A DNA stretch of 54,406 bases. Source: an uncultured Parafilimonas sp. (GTDB lineage Bacteria > Bacteroidota > Bacteroidia > Chitinophagales > Chitinophagaceae). Positions 1 through 8,564 of this stretch are shown piece after piece (the stretch's first letter is position 1; every line of letters starts with the position of its first letter). The notes under the pieces were generated by a model, which was given only the letters and a program-made list of their open reading frames with translations, was not told the DNA's origin and did no database searches. Location of the stretch: the NCBI GenBank assembly GCA_903882935.1, contig CAIRZB010000101.1, positions 1 to 54,406 on the forward strand. Reading direction: 5' to 3'. Both the position numbers and the translations under genes were made by a program.

Positions 1-2
1 AA

Positions 3-125
3 ATATTACAGATTTTGAGCATCTCTATTTTCGAAAAAATGCCCATAAATCAACTGTTTCAGCTCACTCAATTACAATATTTCAAAGAACAGAATCATAA
101 CCAATTGAATATGTTCGACTTATGA
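3..125 (+). CDS. IS4-type transposase, C-terminal fragment (cut by window edge)
   Basis: The first open frame gives 40 residues ending in QLNMFDL and then TGA. It contains LLQILS-like and PINQLF segments, which are typical of the C-terminus of Bacteroidota IS4-type transposases. The 5' part lies outside the window. No terminal inverted repeat could be fixed downstream. The stretch 126-369 up to the next gene is AT-rich, and I see no gene in it. The assignment rests on a short tail, so the exact IS family could differ. Confidence 0.55.
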   Translation: MLQILSISIFEKMPINQLFQLTQLQYFKEQNHNQLNMFDL

Positions 126-369
126 CGCAACGCTAATGACATGGTCACATACAAAACATGCGGTATTCTCAGGCTCTTTGAAAGCATACCTCGCTTTTGG
201 CTTTTTATTAAACAAGTTGAACATATATGGAGATTTTCTCAAAGAAAAAAAACATCAATGTTGATTTGCTGGCCGACTATTAACCATTATTTTAACTGGG
301 GGTAAACTGAAAGGCTTCCACCGGCGTAAAATGCTTCGTGCTGGGCTAAATGGTTCGCCTACCCCTCCA

Positions 370-1635
370 TCACAATTTCTCTCCGCTGGCTGCTTTTTTC
401 TTCAGTTGCTCAAACCATTCTTTGGTAGCATTTGCAAAAAAAGGCAGCAGGTTTTCGGGGTATTTTCGTTCCGCTGTTTCAATCAATTCTTTGGCCTCTG
501 CTGTTTGCCCCTCTTGGGAGGCTATGATGGCTGCCGTGGTATATGCAAAACGGTAATTATTCAGCACCTGAATATTGTCTTTGTTGTTCGTATAACTGCC
601 ACCCGCCGGTAATACTGGCAACCTCTTTAGGCGGGAAGAAAGTTCTGCTTGGTTTTCGGGGGTTTTATAGGGCAACAGCCGGTCAGTAAGGCCTTTGGTT
701 TCCAAATAATCATCCAGAAAAAGCCGCATATTACTGGGCACATCCCCTGCAAAATAAACTGGTTTTGTAAAAGCATTTTGCTGCAAAAGGTTCAACAATA
801 ACCTGTCTGAGCGCAACAACCAATTACCTTTTGTTGGTTTCAGTTGCCAGGTAATGGCACTGTCGTGGTACGTTTGGTTGGTGTTGGGTATGGCAGTTTC
901 TTTCGTGTCCCAATGGTCGTGGCCAATATTGTCAAGTTCCTCAGGGGTGTAGCTAAACAGTAGCATTTCTTTTTGCCGTAGCCAAATAGGGTACCACTTC
1001 GTGCCGAGCAGGTTCAGATCCACGCAGGTTACGTCTTGCCGGTAATGTTCTACTTCTTGCAGGTACAACAAGTAATAAGTATACATATCGCCGGTGGTAA
1101 AAAGGTAGGCACCCCTCGCGCATTCATCCAGCACTTGTTTAAAATAGCTGGCCACGGTGCGGTTAATTCCACCGCGCACTAAGGCTTGGTTTAAGCACCA
1201 GGCTGAGGAGTCTTTATTATTGCGGTATAAGTAGTACAAAGCCTGTGCGCCCCATGCAGCCAGTAATTTGGTATGCGGGTCTAGCAAAAGAATATCACCG
1301 GTATATTTGTCGTTGCTAGTTTGTAAAGCGTTTTCAAAGGCAAGGCTTGTGTTTTCTGTCATGGCCTCGGTAGTAAACGTTACAATGTTTTCGCCGTCGG
1401 GGTGGTTATAGCGGTCAAGGGCGCAGCCATAGTAATACCAAGCCTCGGCGTTATTGGGTAAGGCCTTAACCACATCCTCCAGCCATTTGCCGGCGGCCAC
1501 ATAATCGGGCTGTTCGCCAATGGCCGATTTTTTCATTTCCTCCTTGGCCCGCTCGAGCAACCGCGCTGGGTCTGCCTGCGCAAAAATGCAGGAAGGTATT
1601 AATACAAAGCAGCATAATTTAACAATGCGTAACAT
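370..1635 (-). CDS. Secreted TPR-like protein with DUF2723-type C-terminal region
   Basis: This is a 421-residue protein with an N-terminal signal peptide (about residues 1-19, cleavage near CIFA/Q), so it is probably periplasmic. Residues about 25-150 look like degenerate TPR helices (GKWLEDVVKALPNNAEAWYY). The middle and C-terminal parts resemble the soluble tail of DUF2723 membrane proteins (protein-mannosyltransferase-like). The matches are FTTGDMYTYYLLYLQEVEH near residue 175, DLNLLGTKWYP near 205, KPVYFAG near 292 and DDYLETKGL near 308. DUF2723 proteins carry many membrane helices before this part, and none are present here. A final TPR-like helix pair closes the protein. The catalytic role is unknown. 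It may be a free-standing partner or regulator of a DUF2723 protein. It is single on its strand, 84 bases downstream of purD. Confidence 0.75.
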   Translation of the reverse strand: MLRIVKLCCFVLIPSCIFAQADPARLLERAKEEMKKSAIGEQPDYVAAGKWLEDVVKALPNNAEAWYYYGCALDRYNHPDGENIVTFTTEAMTENTSLAFENALQTSNDKYTGDILLLDPHTKLLAAWGAQALYYLYRNNKDSSAWCLNQALVRGGINRTVASYFKQVLDECARGAYLFTTGDMYTYYLLYLQEVEHYRQDVTCVDLNLLGTKWYPIWLRQKEMLLFSYTPEELDNIGHDHWDTKETAIPNTNQTYHDSAITWQLKPTKGNWLLRSDRLLLNLLQQNAFTKPVYFAGDVPSNMRLFLDDYLETKGLTDRLLPYKTPENQAELSSRLKRLPVLPAGGSYTNNKDNIQVLNNYRFAYTTAAIIASQEGQTAEAKELIETAERKYPENLLPFFANATKEWFEQLKKKAASGEKL

Positions 1636-1719
1636 AGTCCATTACAAATTTTATCACTGGTTAGGCCGGGTTAAAATTAGCAAATTATGCCAAGGCATTG
1701 CCGTGCCGATAGCAACCTA

Positions 1720-3015
1720 TTAAACGCTGGGGGGTACAAACTCATAACCTATATCGTGCCTAAAGTACATTCCGTTGAACGAAATGCCTTCCAACACCGC
1801 TTTTGAGCTTGCCGCAGCTTCGGTTATCGTATTGCCGAAAGACGATACCGCCAGCACCCGGCCCCCATTGGTAACAACATTCCCATTTACCAATTGTGTA
1901 CCTGCGTGAAAGGTAATAGAATTCTCGCCATCCCCGTTGCCATTTAACCCCTCAATAACATATCCTTTTTCATAAAGCCCGGGGTAACCGCCACTAACCG
2001 CCACCACGGTGGCACAGGTCCTGCTGTCGAAGAGTATGTCGGTTTTGTTAAGGCGGCCCTCATGTACGGCCAAAAATAAATCAACAATATCGTTCTTTAG
2101 CAAAGGCAGCACCACTTCGGTTTCGGGGTCGCCCATACGGCAGTTGTATTCAATCACCATTGGTTCGCCTTGTACATTAATAAGCCCAAAAAACACAAAA
2201 CCATTATAAACAATGTTTTCCGCCAGCAGGCCGTTAATGGTAGGTTGTATGATGGTACGTTCCACCTTTTCCATAAAGGCGCCTTGGGCAAATGGTACGG
2301 GGCTAACACAGCCCATACCGCCCGTGTTAAGCCCGGTGTCGCCCACGCCAATGCGTTTGTAATCCTTGGCATGGCCGATGATTTTGTATTCCTTTGTATT
2401 GGTGAGCACAAAAACGCTCACTTCTATGCCATCTAAAAATTGTTCAACCACTACGCGGGAAGATGCGTCCCCAAACTGCCGGTTAACAATCATTTCCTCA
2501 AATACTTGCAGGGCTTGTTGGTGCGTGGTGGCAATCACCACCCCTTTGCCTGCCGCCAGGCCATCGGCTTTTAAAACAACCGGTAATGTATGGTTGGCAA
2601 TGTAGTGCTTGCCCTCCTCAAAATTTGTAGCGTCAAATTCGGCATACGCTGCCGTGGGTATGTTATGCCGCTGCATAAACTTTTTGCTAAATGCCTTGCT
2701 GCCTTCTAATTGTGCGCCGTAACCGGAAGGCCCTATTACAACAATGTGTTGTAGGGCGTTATCGCCGGTATAAAAATCGTACACACCTTTTACCAGCGGT
2801 TCCTCAGGGCCTACTACCACCATGTTAATATTGTGTTGCAGGCAAAACTGCTTTTGGGCCTCAAATTCATTTACCCCAATAGGCACATTGGTGCCAACCA
2901 ATGCGGTGCCGGCATTGCCGGGGGCTATGTACAATTTACCACACAAAGGGCTTTGTTTCATTTTCCAAGCCAGCGCATGCTCGCGGCCACCCGAACCTAA
3001 TATGAGAATATCCAT
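1720..3015 (-). CDS. purD: Phosphoribosylamine-glycine ligase (GARS)
   Basis: PurD is the cytoplasmic ATP-grasp enzyme that joins glycine to 5-phosphoribosylamine, the second step of de novo purine synthesis. The protein starts MDILILGSGGREHALAWKM, the family's N-terminal nucleotide-binding-like motif. It continues with GPEEPLVKG, the ATP-grasp lysine segment LKADGLAAGKGVV, the glycine-rich NTGGMGCVSPVP, and the metal-binding RMGDPETEVVLP. The 431-residue length is normal for the family. The frame is open for 29 more codons upstream, but these show no family similarity, so the start at 3015 is chosen. A -7-like box lies 21 bases upstream. There are no other purine genes in the window. Confidence 0.97.
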   Translation of the reverse strand: MDILILGSGGREHALAWKMKQSPLCGKLYIAPGNAGTALVGTNVPIGVNEFEAQKQFCLQHNINMVVVGPEEPLVKGVYDFYTGDNALQHIVVIGPSGYGAQLEGSKAFSKKFMQRHNIPTAAYAEFDATNFEEGKHYIANHTLPVVLKADGLAAGKGVVIATTHQQALQVFEEMIVNRQFGDASSRVVVEQFLDGIEVSVFVLTNTKEYKIIGHAKDYKRIGVGDTGLNTGGMGCVSPVPFAQGAFMEKVERTIIQPTINGLLAENIVYNGFVFFGLINVQGEPMVIEYNCRMGDPETEVVLPLLKNDIVDLFLAVHEGRLNKTDILFDSRTCATVVAVSGGYPGLYEKGYVIEGLNGNGDGENSITFHAGTQLVNGNVVTNGGRVLAVSSFGNTITEAAASSKAVLEGISFNGMYFRHDIGYEFVPPSV

Positions 3016-3035
3016 AGAAACTGTATAAAGTTGAA

Positions 3036-3043
3036 CGAAAATA
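3036..3043 (-). promoter_or_regulatory. Probable -7 box for purD
   Basis: On the minus strand this reads TATTTTCG, which fits the TAnnTT(T/C)G box seen before tRNA-Leu and lpdA in this window. No clear -33 box is seen at the right spacing. It would place the transcript start only about 10-15 bases before the start codon at 3015 and supports that start. Confidence 0.35.
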
Positions 3044-3206
3044 AGCGTGGTTTGCCAATAAAAATTTTGTATATTAAATTTCTGTGTATTTTCGGCAAAC
3101 ATGGGGAGTGAGAAGGCTAAAAATCAACTGATTTGGCCTGCTTGCGGCAAGCCGTGTATTTTTAAGGTCCTCCTTTATTTACTCAAACCAACGGTTAAAA
3201 AAGCAT

Positions 3207-5081
3207 ATGCCCGAAATTACCAAGCCGCAGGAATCATTTAGCCAAACAAGCCACCCCAAGGGATTGTACATTTTGTTTGCCACCGAAATGTGGGAGCGCT
3301 TTAACTACTACGGTATGCGCTCCATACTGATATTGTTTATGACGCGGGCGCTGCTTTTTGACAAGGTTTTTGCCAGTAACATGTATGGCAGTTACATAAG
3401 CCTTATTTACCTTACCCCGTTGTTGGGTGGTTTTATTGCCGACCGTTACTGGGGCAACCGCCGCTCCATTATTGCGGGGGGGCTTGTAATGGCCATTGGC
3501 GAGGCTGTTTTGTTTGGCTGCGGAAGCATTTATAGTTCCAACCCCGACTTTGCCAAACTCCTGTTCTTCTCGGGCCTGGGGTTAATGATTACCGGCAACG
3601 GATTTTTTAAACCCAACATATCCTCTTTGGTGGGGCAATTGTACCCCAAGGCAGATACCCGGAAAGATGCGGCCTATACCATTTTTTATATGGGCATCAA
3701 TACCGGCGGTATGCTGGGGCCGTTGATTTGCGGCTTGGTGGGTGAAAGGGACGGCCACCCGGAGGACTTTAAGTGGGCATTTTTGGTAGGGGGCATCGGC
3801 ATGATCATCAGCGTTATTGTGCAATTGGTATTTCAACATAAATATGTGGTTGACCCCAATAACAAGCAACTGGGTACCATACCCGCAAATACACCCAAGA
3901 CTTTGCTGTCACCTATTTTGGCTGTTTTTGGTTTTGCCGTGCTGGCCTCGGTTTTTATAGGGTTGTTATATGGGGATACCAAAATTAATTTTCTTTTCTA
4001 TTTGCTTACGGCGTGTATTGTACTGGTGCCGGCCGTGATTTTTTTGGATAAAACGCTGACCAAAATTGAGAAAGACAAAGTGATTGTAATTTTTGTGATT
4101 TGTTTTTTTGTGATATTCTTTTGGGGGGCCTTTGAGCAGGCCGGCGCATCTCTGACGTTTTTTGCAGCCGAGCAAACCAACAGGTTAACGCCTTGGCTTA
4201 AAGTGCCGGTTTGGGCGGTGGCCACCATGTCTGCCTTGGCATTGTGGTACATAACCAACTTGTATAAAAAAGCGGCAAAAAATTTAGCCTCGGCATTTGA
4301 CAAAGAATTGCGCTTAACCGTTTTTGGGTTATTGGGCGTATTTGCCGCGGCCATCATCGCCTTAAATGTATACGTTTTTGCAACGGGCCAAAAAGTAATT
4401 GGCAAAGATGAAATACCGGCAAGCTGGTTTCAATCGTTAAATTCCGCTTTTGTGGTTTTGTTTGCCGCATTTTTTGCGTGGTTTTGGCAGAAGCTGGGCA
4501 AGCGGGAACCCTCGTCTATCACAAAAACCGCCATTGGTTTGTTTATGCTGGGCATGGGTTTTTTGTGGATAGGTAAGGGCGTTGACAATGTGCTGCCTGG
4601 GGTTAAGGTTAGCATGATATGGCTAACGGGCATGTATGCCTTGCATACCATCGGAGAGCTTTGCCTGTCGCCCATCGGCATGTCGCTGGTAAATAAATTG
4701 TCGCCGCTAAAATATTCATCCCTGTTGATGGCCATTTGGTTCACCGCCAATGCCTTTGGCAATAAATTGGCGGGTGTATTGAGTGCCGTGTACCCACCGG
4801 GTGCGGCAGAGGTTAGTGAAGCCAGTAAGCACGGCATTGACCTGGCCGCCATTTTAGCCAGTAAAGTGGCCCCTGCGCCAGAAGTTGCGGAACAACTAAA
4901 AAAGCTGGAGATACCATACGAGTACAAAACATTTTTAGGCTACCATATAAATAACCTGTACGACTTTTTTATGCTGTTTGTTTTTATGGGGGTGATAGCC
5001 GCAATCGTTTTGTTTGTATTCTCTAAAAAACTAAGGTTAATGATGCACGATACGCCTACGGCTAACCCCTCCGCTCCCTAA
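3207..5081 (+). CDS. POT/PTR2-family proton-coupled peptide transporter
   Basis: This is an inner-membrane major-facilitator protein of 624 residues that should import di- or tripeptides with protons. Diagnostic motifs are EMWERFNYYGM (the ExxERFxYYG proton-coupling motif on helix 1), GGFIADRYWGNRRS after helix 2, and FYMGINTGGMLGPL (PTR2 signature). The C-terminal half has further helices and ELCLSPIGMSLV. About 14 hydrophobic segments are visible, as in the DtpT/DtpA type. The last residues, NPSAP, and the stop codon come from a GC-rich interspersed repeat (5066-5115), so the native C-terminus has probably been replaced. The gene is divergent from purD. Substrate preference cannot be read from the sequence. 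Confidence 0.92.
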   Translation: MPEITKPQESFSQTSHPKGLYILFATEMWERFNYYGMRSILILFMTRALLFDKVFASNMYGSYISLIYLTPLLGGFIADRYWGNRRSIIAGGLVMAIGEAVLFGCGSIYSSNPDFAKLLFFSGLGLMITGNGFFKPNISSLVGQLYPKADTRKDAAYTIFYMGINTGGMLGPLICGLVGERDGHPEDFKWAFLVGGIGMIISVIVQLVFQHKYVVDPNNKQLGTIPANTPKTLLSPILAVFGFAVLASVFIGLLYGDTKINFLFYLLTACIVLVPAVIFLDKTLTKIEKDKVIVIFVICFFVIFFWGAFEQAGASLTFFAAEQTNRLTPWLKVPVWAVATMSALALWYITNLYKKAAKNLASAFDKELRLTVFGLLGVFAAAIIALNVYVFATGQKVIGKDEIPASWFQSLNSAFVVLFAAFFAWFWQKLGKREPSSITKTAIGLFMLGMGFLWIGKGVDNVLPGVKVSMIWLTGMYALHTIGELCLSPIGMSLVNKLSPLKYSSLLMAIWFTANAFGNKLAGVLSAVYPPGAAEVSEASKHGIDLAAILASKVAPAPEVAEQLKKLEIPYEYKTFLGYHINNLYDFFMLFVFMGVIAAIVLFVFSKKLRLMMHDTPTANPSAP

Positions 5082-5115
5082 AGGGGGAACTGGGGGCAGC
5101 GTATGTTTTTTGCCA
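5066..5115 (+). repeat. GC-rich interspersed repeat, copy 1 (forward)
   Basis: The core CCCCTCCGCTCCCTAAAGG is followed by GGGAAC and GCAGCGTATGTTTTTTGC. The copy at 23620-23670 matches nearly throughout, including the trailing GCAGCGTATG part. The TAA inside CCCTAAAGG is the stop codon of the transporter gene. With the reverse copy at 5199-5222 it forms an inverted pair between two convergent genes. Confidence 0.8.
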
Positions 5116-5198
5116 ACAGGTTAAATGATAAATCATTCTTACCGTAATCGAGGAAACAATCATAACAATGCCTATAGTTACCCGACCGGCTTTTAAGT

Positions 5199-5222
5199 GC
5201 CCCTTTAGGGGGCGGAGGGGGA
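5199..5222 (-). repeat. GC-rich interspersed repeat, copy 2 (reverse core)
   Basis: This reads GCCCCTTTAGGGGGCGGAGG on the plus strand, the reverse complement of the copy 1 core. It ends two bases before the stop codon of the glycosyltransferase gene. The pair could fold into a large hairpin and end transcription from both sides, but no U-tract is present. Confidence 0.7.
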
Positions 5223-5223
5223 G

Positions 5224-6333
5224 CTATCGCGCATTATAAATAACCATGCATTGCTCATAATAAGCTTTGGCAGAGAAATGTTTTTCAAATGCAGTTTGCA
5301 ATTGTAGTTTTAGCAATGGCTGGCTTTCAGCTTGCAATTGCTCTATTTTCAGTTCCCATTCATTGGGGTTGAAGGTATCTGCTATACAGCCTGCCAGTTC
5401 GGCCCTAATGGTGGTTATCACCTCCCCCGTATTGTATGTCACAAAGGGCAGCCCTTGGGCAAGGTATTCTATCACGGCCAGCGGGCCAGATTCAGATGGG
5501 GACGTATGCAGCCCAATATCAAATGTCGGCAGCAGTTGCTGCACACTGTCAGCATTATGCACCCACGTGATGTTTTTGTCCATGCCCGACTCCTCCGCCA
5601 ATTTTTGCAGCCGCTCGTAGTAGGGTATGTCAGAAAGCTTGCCGATGATGGTTAGATGGTTTTTGTGTTCACCCCGGTTAAGATATTGCAGCAACTTTAT
5701 TCCGAATTCTAAATTCTTCTCCACCCTTATGTTTGATACCAACACTAACCGGTGGTTGTTTTTGGTTACCTCGTGCCTGTTTTGTGTACCTGCTTCCTCC
5801 TTCAACACAATATTGGGCAGCGTGAAAACCCTTTCTGGTTTCATCCCCACTTCGGCAACAGCCCATTGGTTAATTTGTGCAGTGGTGGCTATAAAAATTG
5901 TTTTTGGCAATATATATTTTTGCCAGGCCGAGGCTTGCATGTTGGCCCTAAAGCCTAAATGCTCGTGGTAAAAAACCGGCTGCTGTAGCCCAAAAACCAT
6001 TTTCGCTAGCCATAGGTAGCGCAAGTTGTAAAAGGAGTGTACATGCACTACATCAAAGCCTTTTACTGCTGCCATTAGCTTTTGCATGGTAACTAGGCTG
6101 TATTTAAATGTTCTGCCCAAATTTACCAGTTTAACGCCGGGTAATAATTGAGCCGCCAGTGGCCCTTTTTCTGTAATGGTCACAACTTTAACGGTGTGGC
6201 CCTTGGCGCAAAAAATATTGGCCAGTGTTACCAACACGCGTTCTGCACCGCCTGTGTGCAGGCGGTCAATAACATGCACTATGCTTAGCTTGTGTGCGGC
6301 CCCGGGTTTGTACACGGTATGTGAATTTGCCAC
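5224..6333 (-). CDS. GT4-type glycosyltransferase
   Basis: This is a GT-B fold glycosyltransferase of about 369 residues, probably cytoplasmic or membrane-associated, transferring a sugar from a nucleotide donor to a surface glycan or lipid. The N-terminal Rossmann part reads VHVIDRLHTGGAERVL (GT4 GGAER motif) and FDVVHVHS. The C-terminal donor domain has LVLVSNIRVEKN and the E-x7-E motif in SPSESGPLAVIEYLAQGLP. No ATG occurs near the conserved N-terminus. The in-frame ATG at 6525 lies inside the upstream metallopeptidase gene and adds 64 unrelated residues. GTG codons at 6333 or 6315 are better starts, and the first is used here. Acceptor and donor are unknown. Confidence 0.85.
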   Translation of the reverse strand: MANSHTVYKPGAAHKLSIVHVIDRLHTGGAERVLVTLANIFCAKGHTVKVVTITEKGPLAAQLLPGVKLVNLGRTFKYSLVTMQKLMAAVKGFDVVHVHSFYNLRYLWLAKMVFGLQQPVFYHEHLGFRANMQASAWQKYILPKTIFIATTAQINQWAVAEVGMKPERVFTLPNIVLKEEAGTQNRHEVTKNNHRLVLVSNIRVEKNLEFGIKLLQYLNRGEHKNHLTIIGKLSDIPYYERLQKLAEESGMDKNITWVHNADSVQQLLPTFDIGLHTSPSESGPLAVIEYLAQGLPFVTYNTGEVITTIRAELAGCIADTFNPNEWELKIEQLQAESQPLLKLQLQTAFEKHFSAKAYYEQCMVIYNAR

Positions 6334-6430
6334 AAAGAAAACGAAACTATTGCTGCCTTGGTTGAATAGTTGCCAGTGTTGTGCAAAAGGGGTAAAGCGA
6401 GTTACTGTGTAACATTTGCTTATGGCACGA

Positions 6431-7522
6431 TTACGAGAAATAGGACCATTGGCTGTTGTTGTTTCTGCTTTGCCCACAACAAATATTATGGATGTAAGCC
6501 AGCTTTTGCACCACCGCCGGGGCAATTACAAAAGGGTACACATCCCCAATGCCCATGCTGCGGTTTAGGCTGTTCATAGCATAGGTTAGGGGCAGCCACT
6601 GCCGTATAATTTTTTCAAAATTGGTTTCCGTATAAGGGTCAGTGTCTATCTCGGCTTGCATGTCGGCGCTTTTGGCAAGTTTGGGCTTAATGCGAACAGT
6701 GTAGGCCCAAGCAGTCTCTAGGGTGTCCATAATATGCATGTAATGGGCCCAAGTTTCGGCCCAATCCTCCCAGGGGTGGCTGCTCGCATAAGCACTTATG
6801 TAATGGTCTGCCCAGTTAACTGGTGCGCCATTTTGGTAATGTTGCGCAAGGGCTTCATCGTAGTCGTAACGGTCATCCCCAAAAAGCTGCCTACATGAGG
6901 TTAGGTTGCTGTAGTTGTCTTTTATCAGCGTATCCCAGTAATAATGCCCTATCTCGTGCCTAAAATGGCCCAACAGCGTACGGTAAGGCTCTTGCATGTT
7001 TTTACGGGCCTTCTCTCGCTCAATGTTATCGGCTTCTTTAATATTAATGGTTATCAGCCCATTGTCGTGGCCGGTAATTTTTTTGTCGCCCCTTTCATCG
7101 GCTACAAAATCAAAACCCAGCCCAGTTTCTGGGGCTACAATTTTATTGGTAAAAGGCAGTTTAAGCCGCAGCAATGTGTATACCAGCCTGTGTTTGGCCG
7201 CCTCAATCAAGGCCCAGCGTTCGCGAAAGGCCGGTTGCTGTAGGTTGGGTATAGTATGGTTTAGCCCGCAGGCACTGCAAAAAGGCGTGGCGCTTTCCTC
7301 GGGCACCAGCCAGTTACAAACATCATACGCATGGTTGGCGCAGTACCGGTAGCCTGTGTATTGGCCTTTGTTGGTTAACACAAATGCATCGCCATTATTG
7401 GCCGAAATGGCAAACAGCTGGCTGTTTTGCTCCGCCAGGCCGGTTGATTGTTGGCAGTGCTGGCACCAAGTGTTTTCAAAATATAGTATTTGGCCGCAGT
7501 TGGTGCATGTAAATAGCTTCAT
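6431..7522 (-). CDS. Zinc-ribbon putative zinc metallopeptidase (Peptidase_Mx type)
   Basis: This 363-residue protein has no signal peptide. The N-terminus has a zinc ribbon with paired CxxC motifs (CTNCGQ near residue 6, CQHC near 20) and a further cysteine group near residue 80 (CSACGL). The central domain has FRHEIGHYYW, a HExxH metal site, and further acidic and histidine segments (YDEALAQHYQ, WEDWAETWAHYMHIMDT) conserved in the putative zinc-binding metallopeptidase family. Substrate and role are unknown for the family. It ends 98 bases before the glycosyltransferase start on the same strand, so the two may be cotranscribed. Confidence 0.85.
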   Translation of the reverse strand: MKLFTCTNCGQILYFENTWCQHCQQSTGLAEQNSQLFAISANNGDAFVLTNKGQYTGYRYCANHAYDVCNWLVPEESATPFCSACGLNHTIPNLQQPAFRERWALIEAAKHRLVYTLLRLKLPFTNKIVAPETGLGFDFVADERGDKKITGHDNGLITINIKEADNIEREKARKNMQEPYRTLLGHFRHEIGHYYWDTLIKDNYSNLTSCRQLFGDDRYDYDEALAQHYQNGAPVNWADHYISAYASSHPWEDWAETWAHYMHIMDTLETAWAYTVRIKPKLAKSADMQAEIDTDPYTETNFEKIIRQWLPLTYAMNSLNRSMGIGDVYPFVIAPAVVQKLAYIHNICCGQSRNNNSQWSYFS

Positions 7523-7638
7523 GCCGTGTAATATGCAAAACTATTGCCAAACTAATTAAGGCATGCTATATACTTCGGCAGCCAAAAGGCCAAACAGTTT
7601 AAAAGAAAAAAGAATTTTCCGAATTTTTGGGTTTGGCT

Positions 7639-7725
7639 ATGTATAAAATGTTCCGCCCGATTGTACTTTTTTTAGCAGCGGGATTAGTGGCGGTTTCAAT
7701 AGCTTTGCCAAAATTTTGTAGATGA
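7639..7725 (+). CDS. Possible 28-residue hydrophobic leader peptide
   Basis: A short frame starts at ATG 7639 and encodes MYKMFRPIVLFLAAGLV followed by AVSIALPKFCR, a basic start with one hydrophobic core. Its stop overlaps the next gene's start as ATGA (7722-7725), the usual sign of translational coupling. It could be a real small membrane peptide or chance. There is no independent support. Confidence 0.25.
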   Translation: MYKMFRPIVLFLAAGLVAVSIALPKFCR

Positions 7726-8564
7726 AAATTTTAGTAAGCACGGCGGGTTTGGCATTTTTTGTTTTTATTGTGGGCTGCTCGCCCAACAATGTTAAGGTTG
7801 ACAGGGACTTAAAAGTGTATTTTGACAGCAACCATGTTACGGGCAGCTTTGGGATGCTCAATAACGGCCTCGGTGAATTTACGGTGTATAATCTTTCGCG
7901 TTTTAAAGATTCCGCATTTTCGCCAGCCTCGTCATTCAACATCGTTAGTTCATTGGTTGGTATAGAAACAGGGCGTATAACCAATGAAAACATGCCCGTG
8001 CAGTGGGACGGCCGGGCCCGTTTGCTTCCCAATGGCGACACCGCCTTTGCTTGGAACAAAGAACTTACTATGCACCAGGCACTCGCAGCCTATGCAGTGC
8101 CTTATTACCAAGAGGTGGCAAGGCGCATTGGCAAAGACACTATGCAGCGTTGGTTAGACAGCTTGGGCTACGGTGCGCGGTTTGGCAAAGCAGCCATTAA
8201 AACCAGGGTAGATACGTTTTGGTTAGATAACTCCATTAAAGTTACCACCGACGAGCAATTGGGCTTGGTTAAAAAGCTGTATTTCTCCCAGCTGCCTTTC
8301 CAAAAAAGAACACAGGACGTTGTTAAAAAGGCAATGGCCCAAACGGGGAATGATAAATTTAAGATAAGTTATGCCACTGGCTGGGGAACCGCCGACAACG
8401 GCAATGCCTTGGGCTGGGTTGTTGGGTGGCTGGAAGAAAACAACCACGCGTATTTTTTTGCATTGAACTTGGAGGGCCCGATTGGCACAAATATGGAAAA
8501 AGCAGGGCTTGGCGTATTAAACGGCATTTTAAAAAATATTGGTTTTTTTGACGGTAAAATGTAA
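7722..8564 (+). CDS. Class D beta-lactamase-like lipoprotein, catalytic motifs altered
   Basis: This is a 280-residue protein with a lipobox (IVGC, Cys19), so it is a lipid-anchored envelope protein. The fold matches class D (OXA) beta-lactamases: FSPASSFNIVSSLVGIETG (OXA usually PASTFKIPNSLIGLETG), QWDG, VPYYQEVARRIG, DTFWLDNSIKV and GWVVGW. The nucleophile Ser70 is present, but the carboxylated lysine of SxxK is Asn73. SxV is YAV (124-126), YGN is YGA (150-152) and KTG is ATG (218-220). Hydrolysis by the known mechanism is therefore not expected. It more likely binds a ligand or partner. The frame is intact with normal codon use, which argues against a decaying pseudogene. The downstream gene is batB, 120 bases away. 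Confidence 0.88.
   Translation: MKILVSTAGLAFFVFIVGCSPNNVKVDRDLKVYFDSNHVTGSFGMLNNGLGEFTVYNLSRFKDSAFSPASSFNIVSSLVGIETGRITNENMPVQWDGRARLLPNGDTAFAWNKELTMHQALAAYAVPYYQEVARRIGKDTMQRWLDSLGYGARFGKAAIKTRVDTFWLDNSIKVTTDEQLGLVKKLYFSQLPFQKRTQDVVKKAMAQTGNDKFKISYATGWGTADNGNALGWVVGWLEENNHAYFFALNLEGPIGTNMEKAGLGVLNGILKNIGFFDGKM

Noticed and set aside
6334-6525. Longer glycosyltransferase start at ATG 6525
   Set aside because: It lies inside the end of the metallopeptidase gene and adds residues unlike GT4 proteins.
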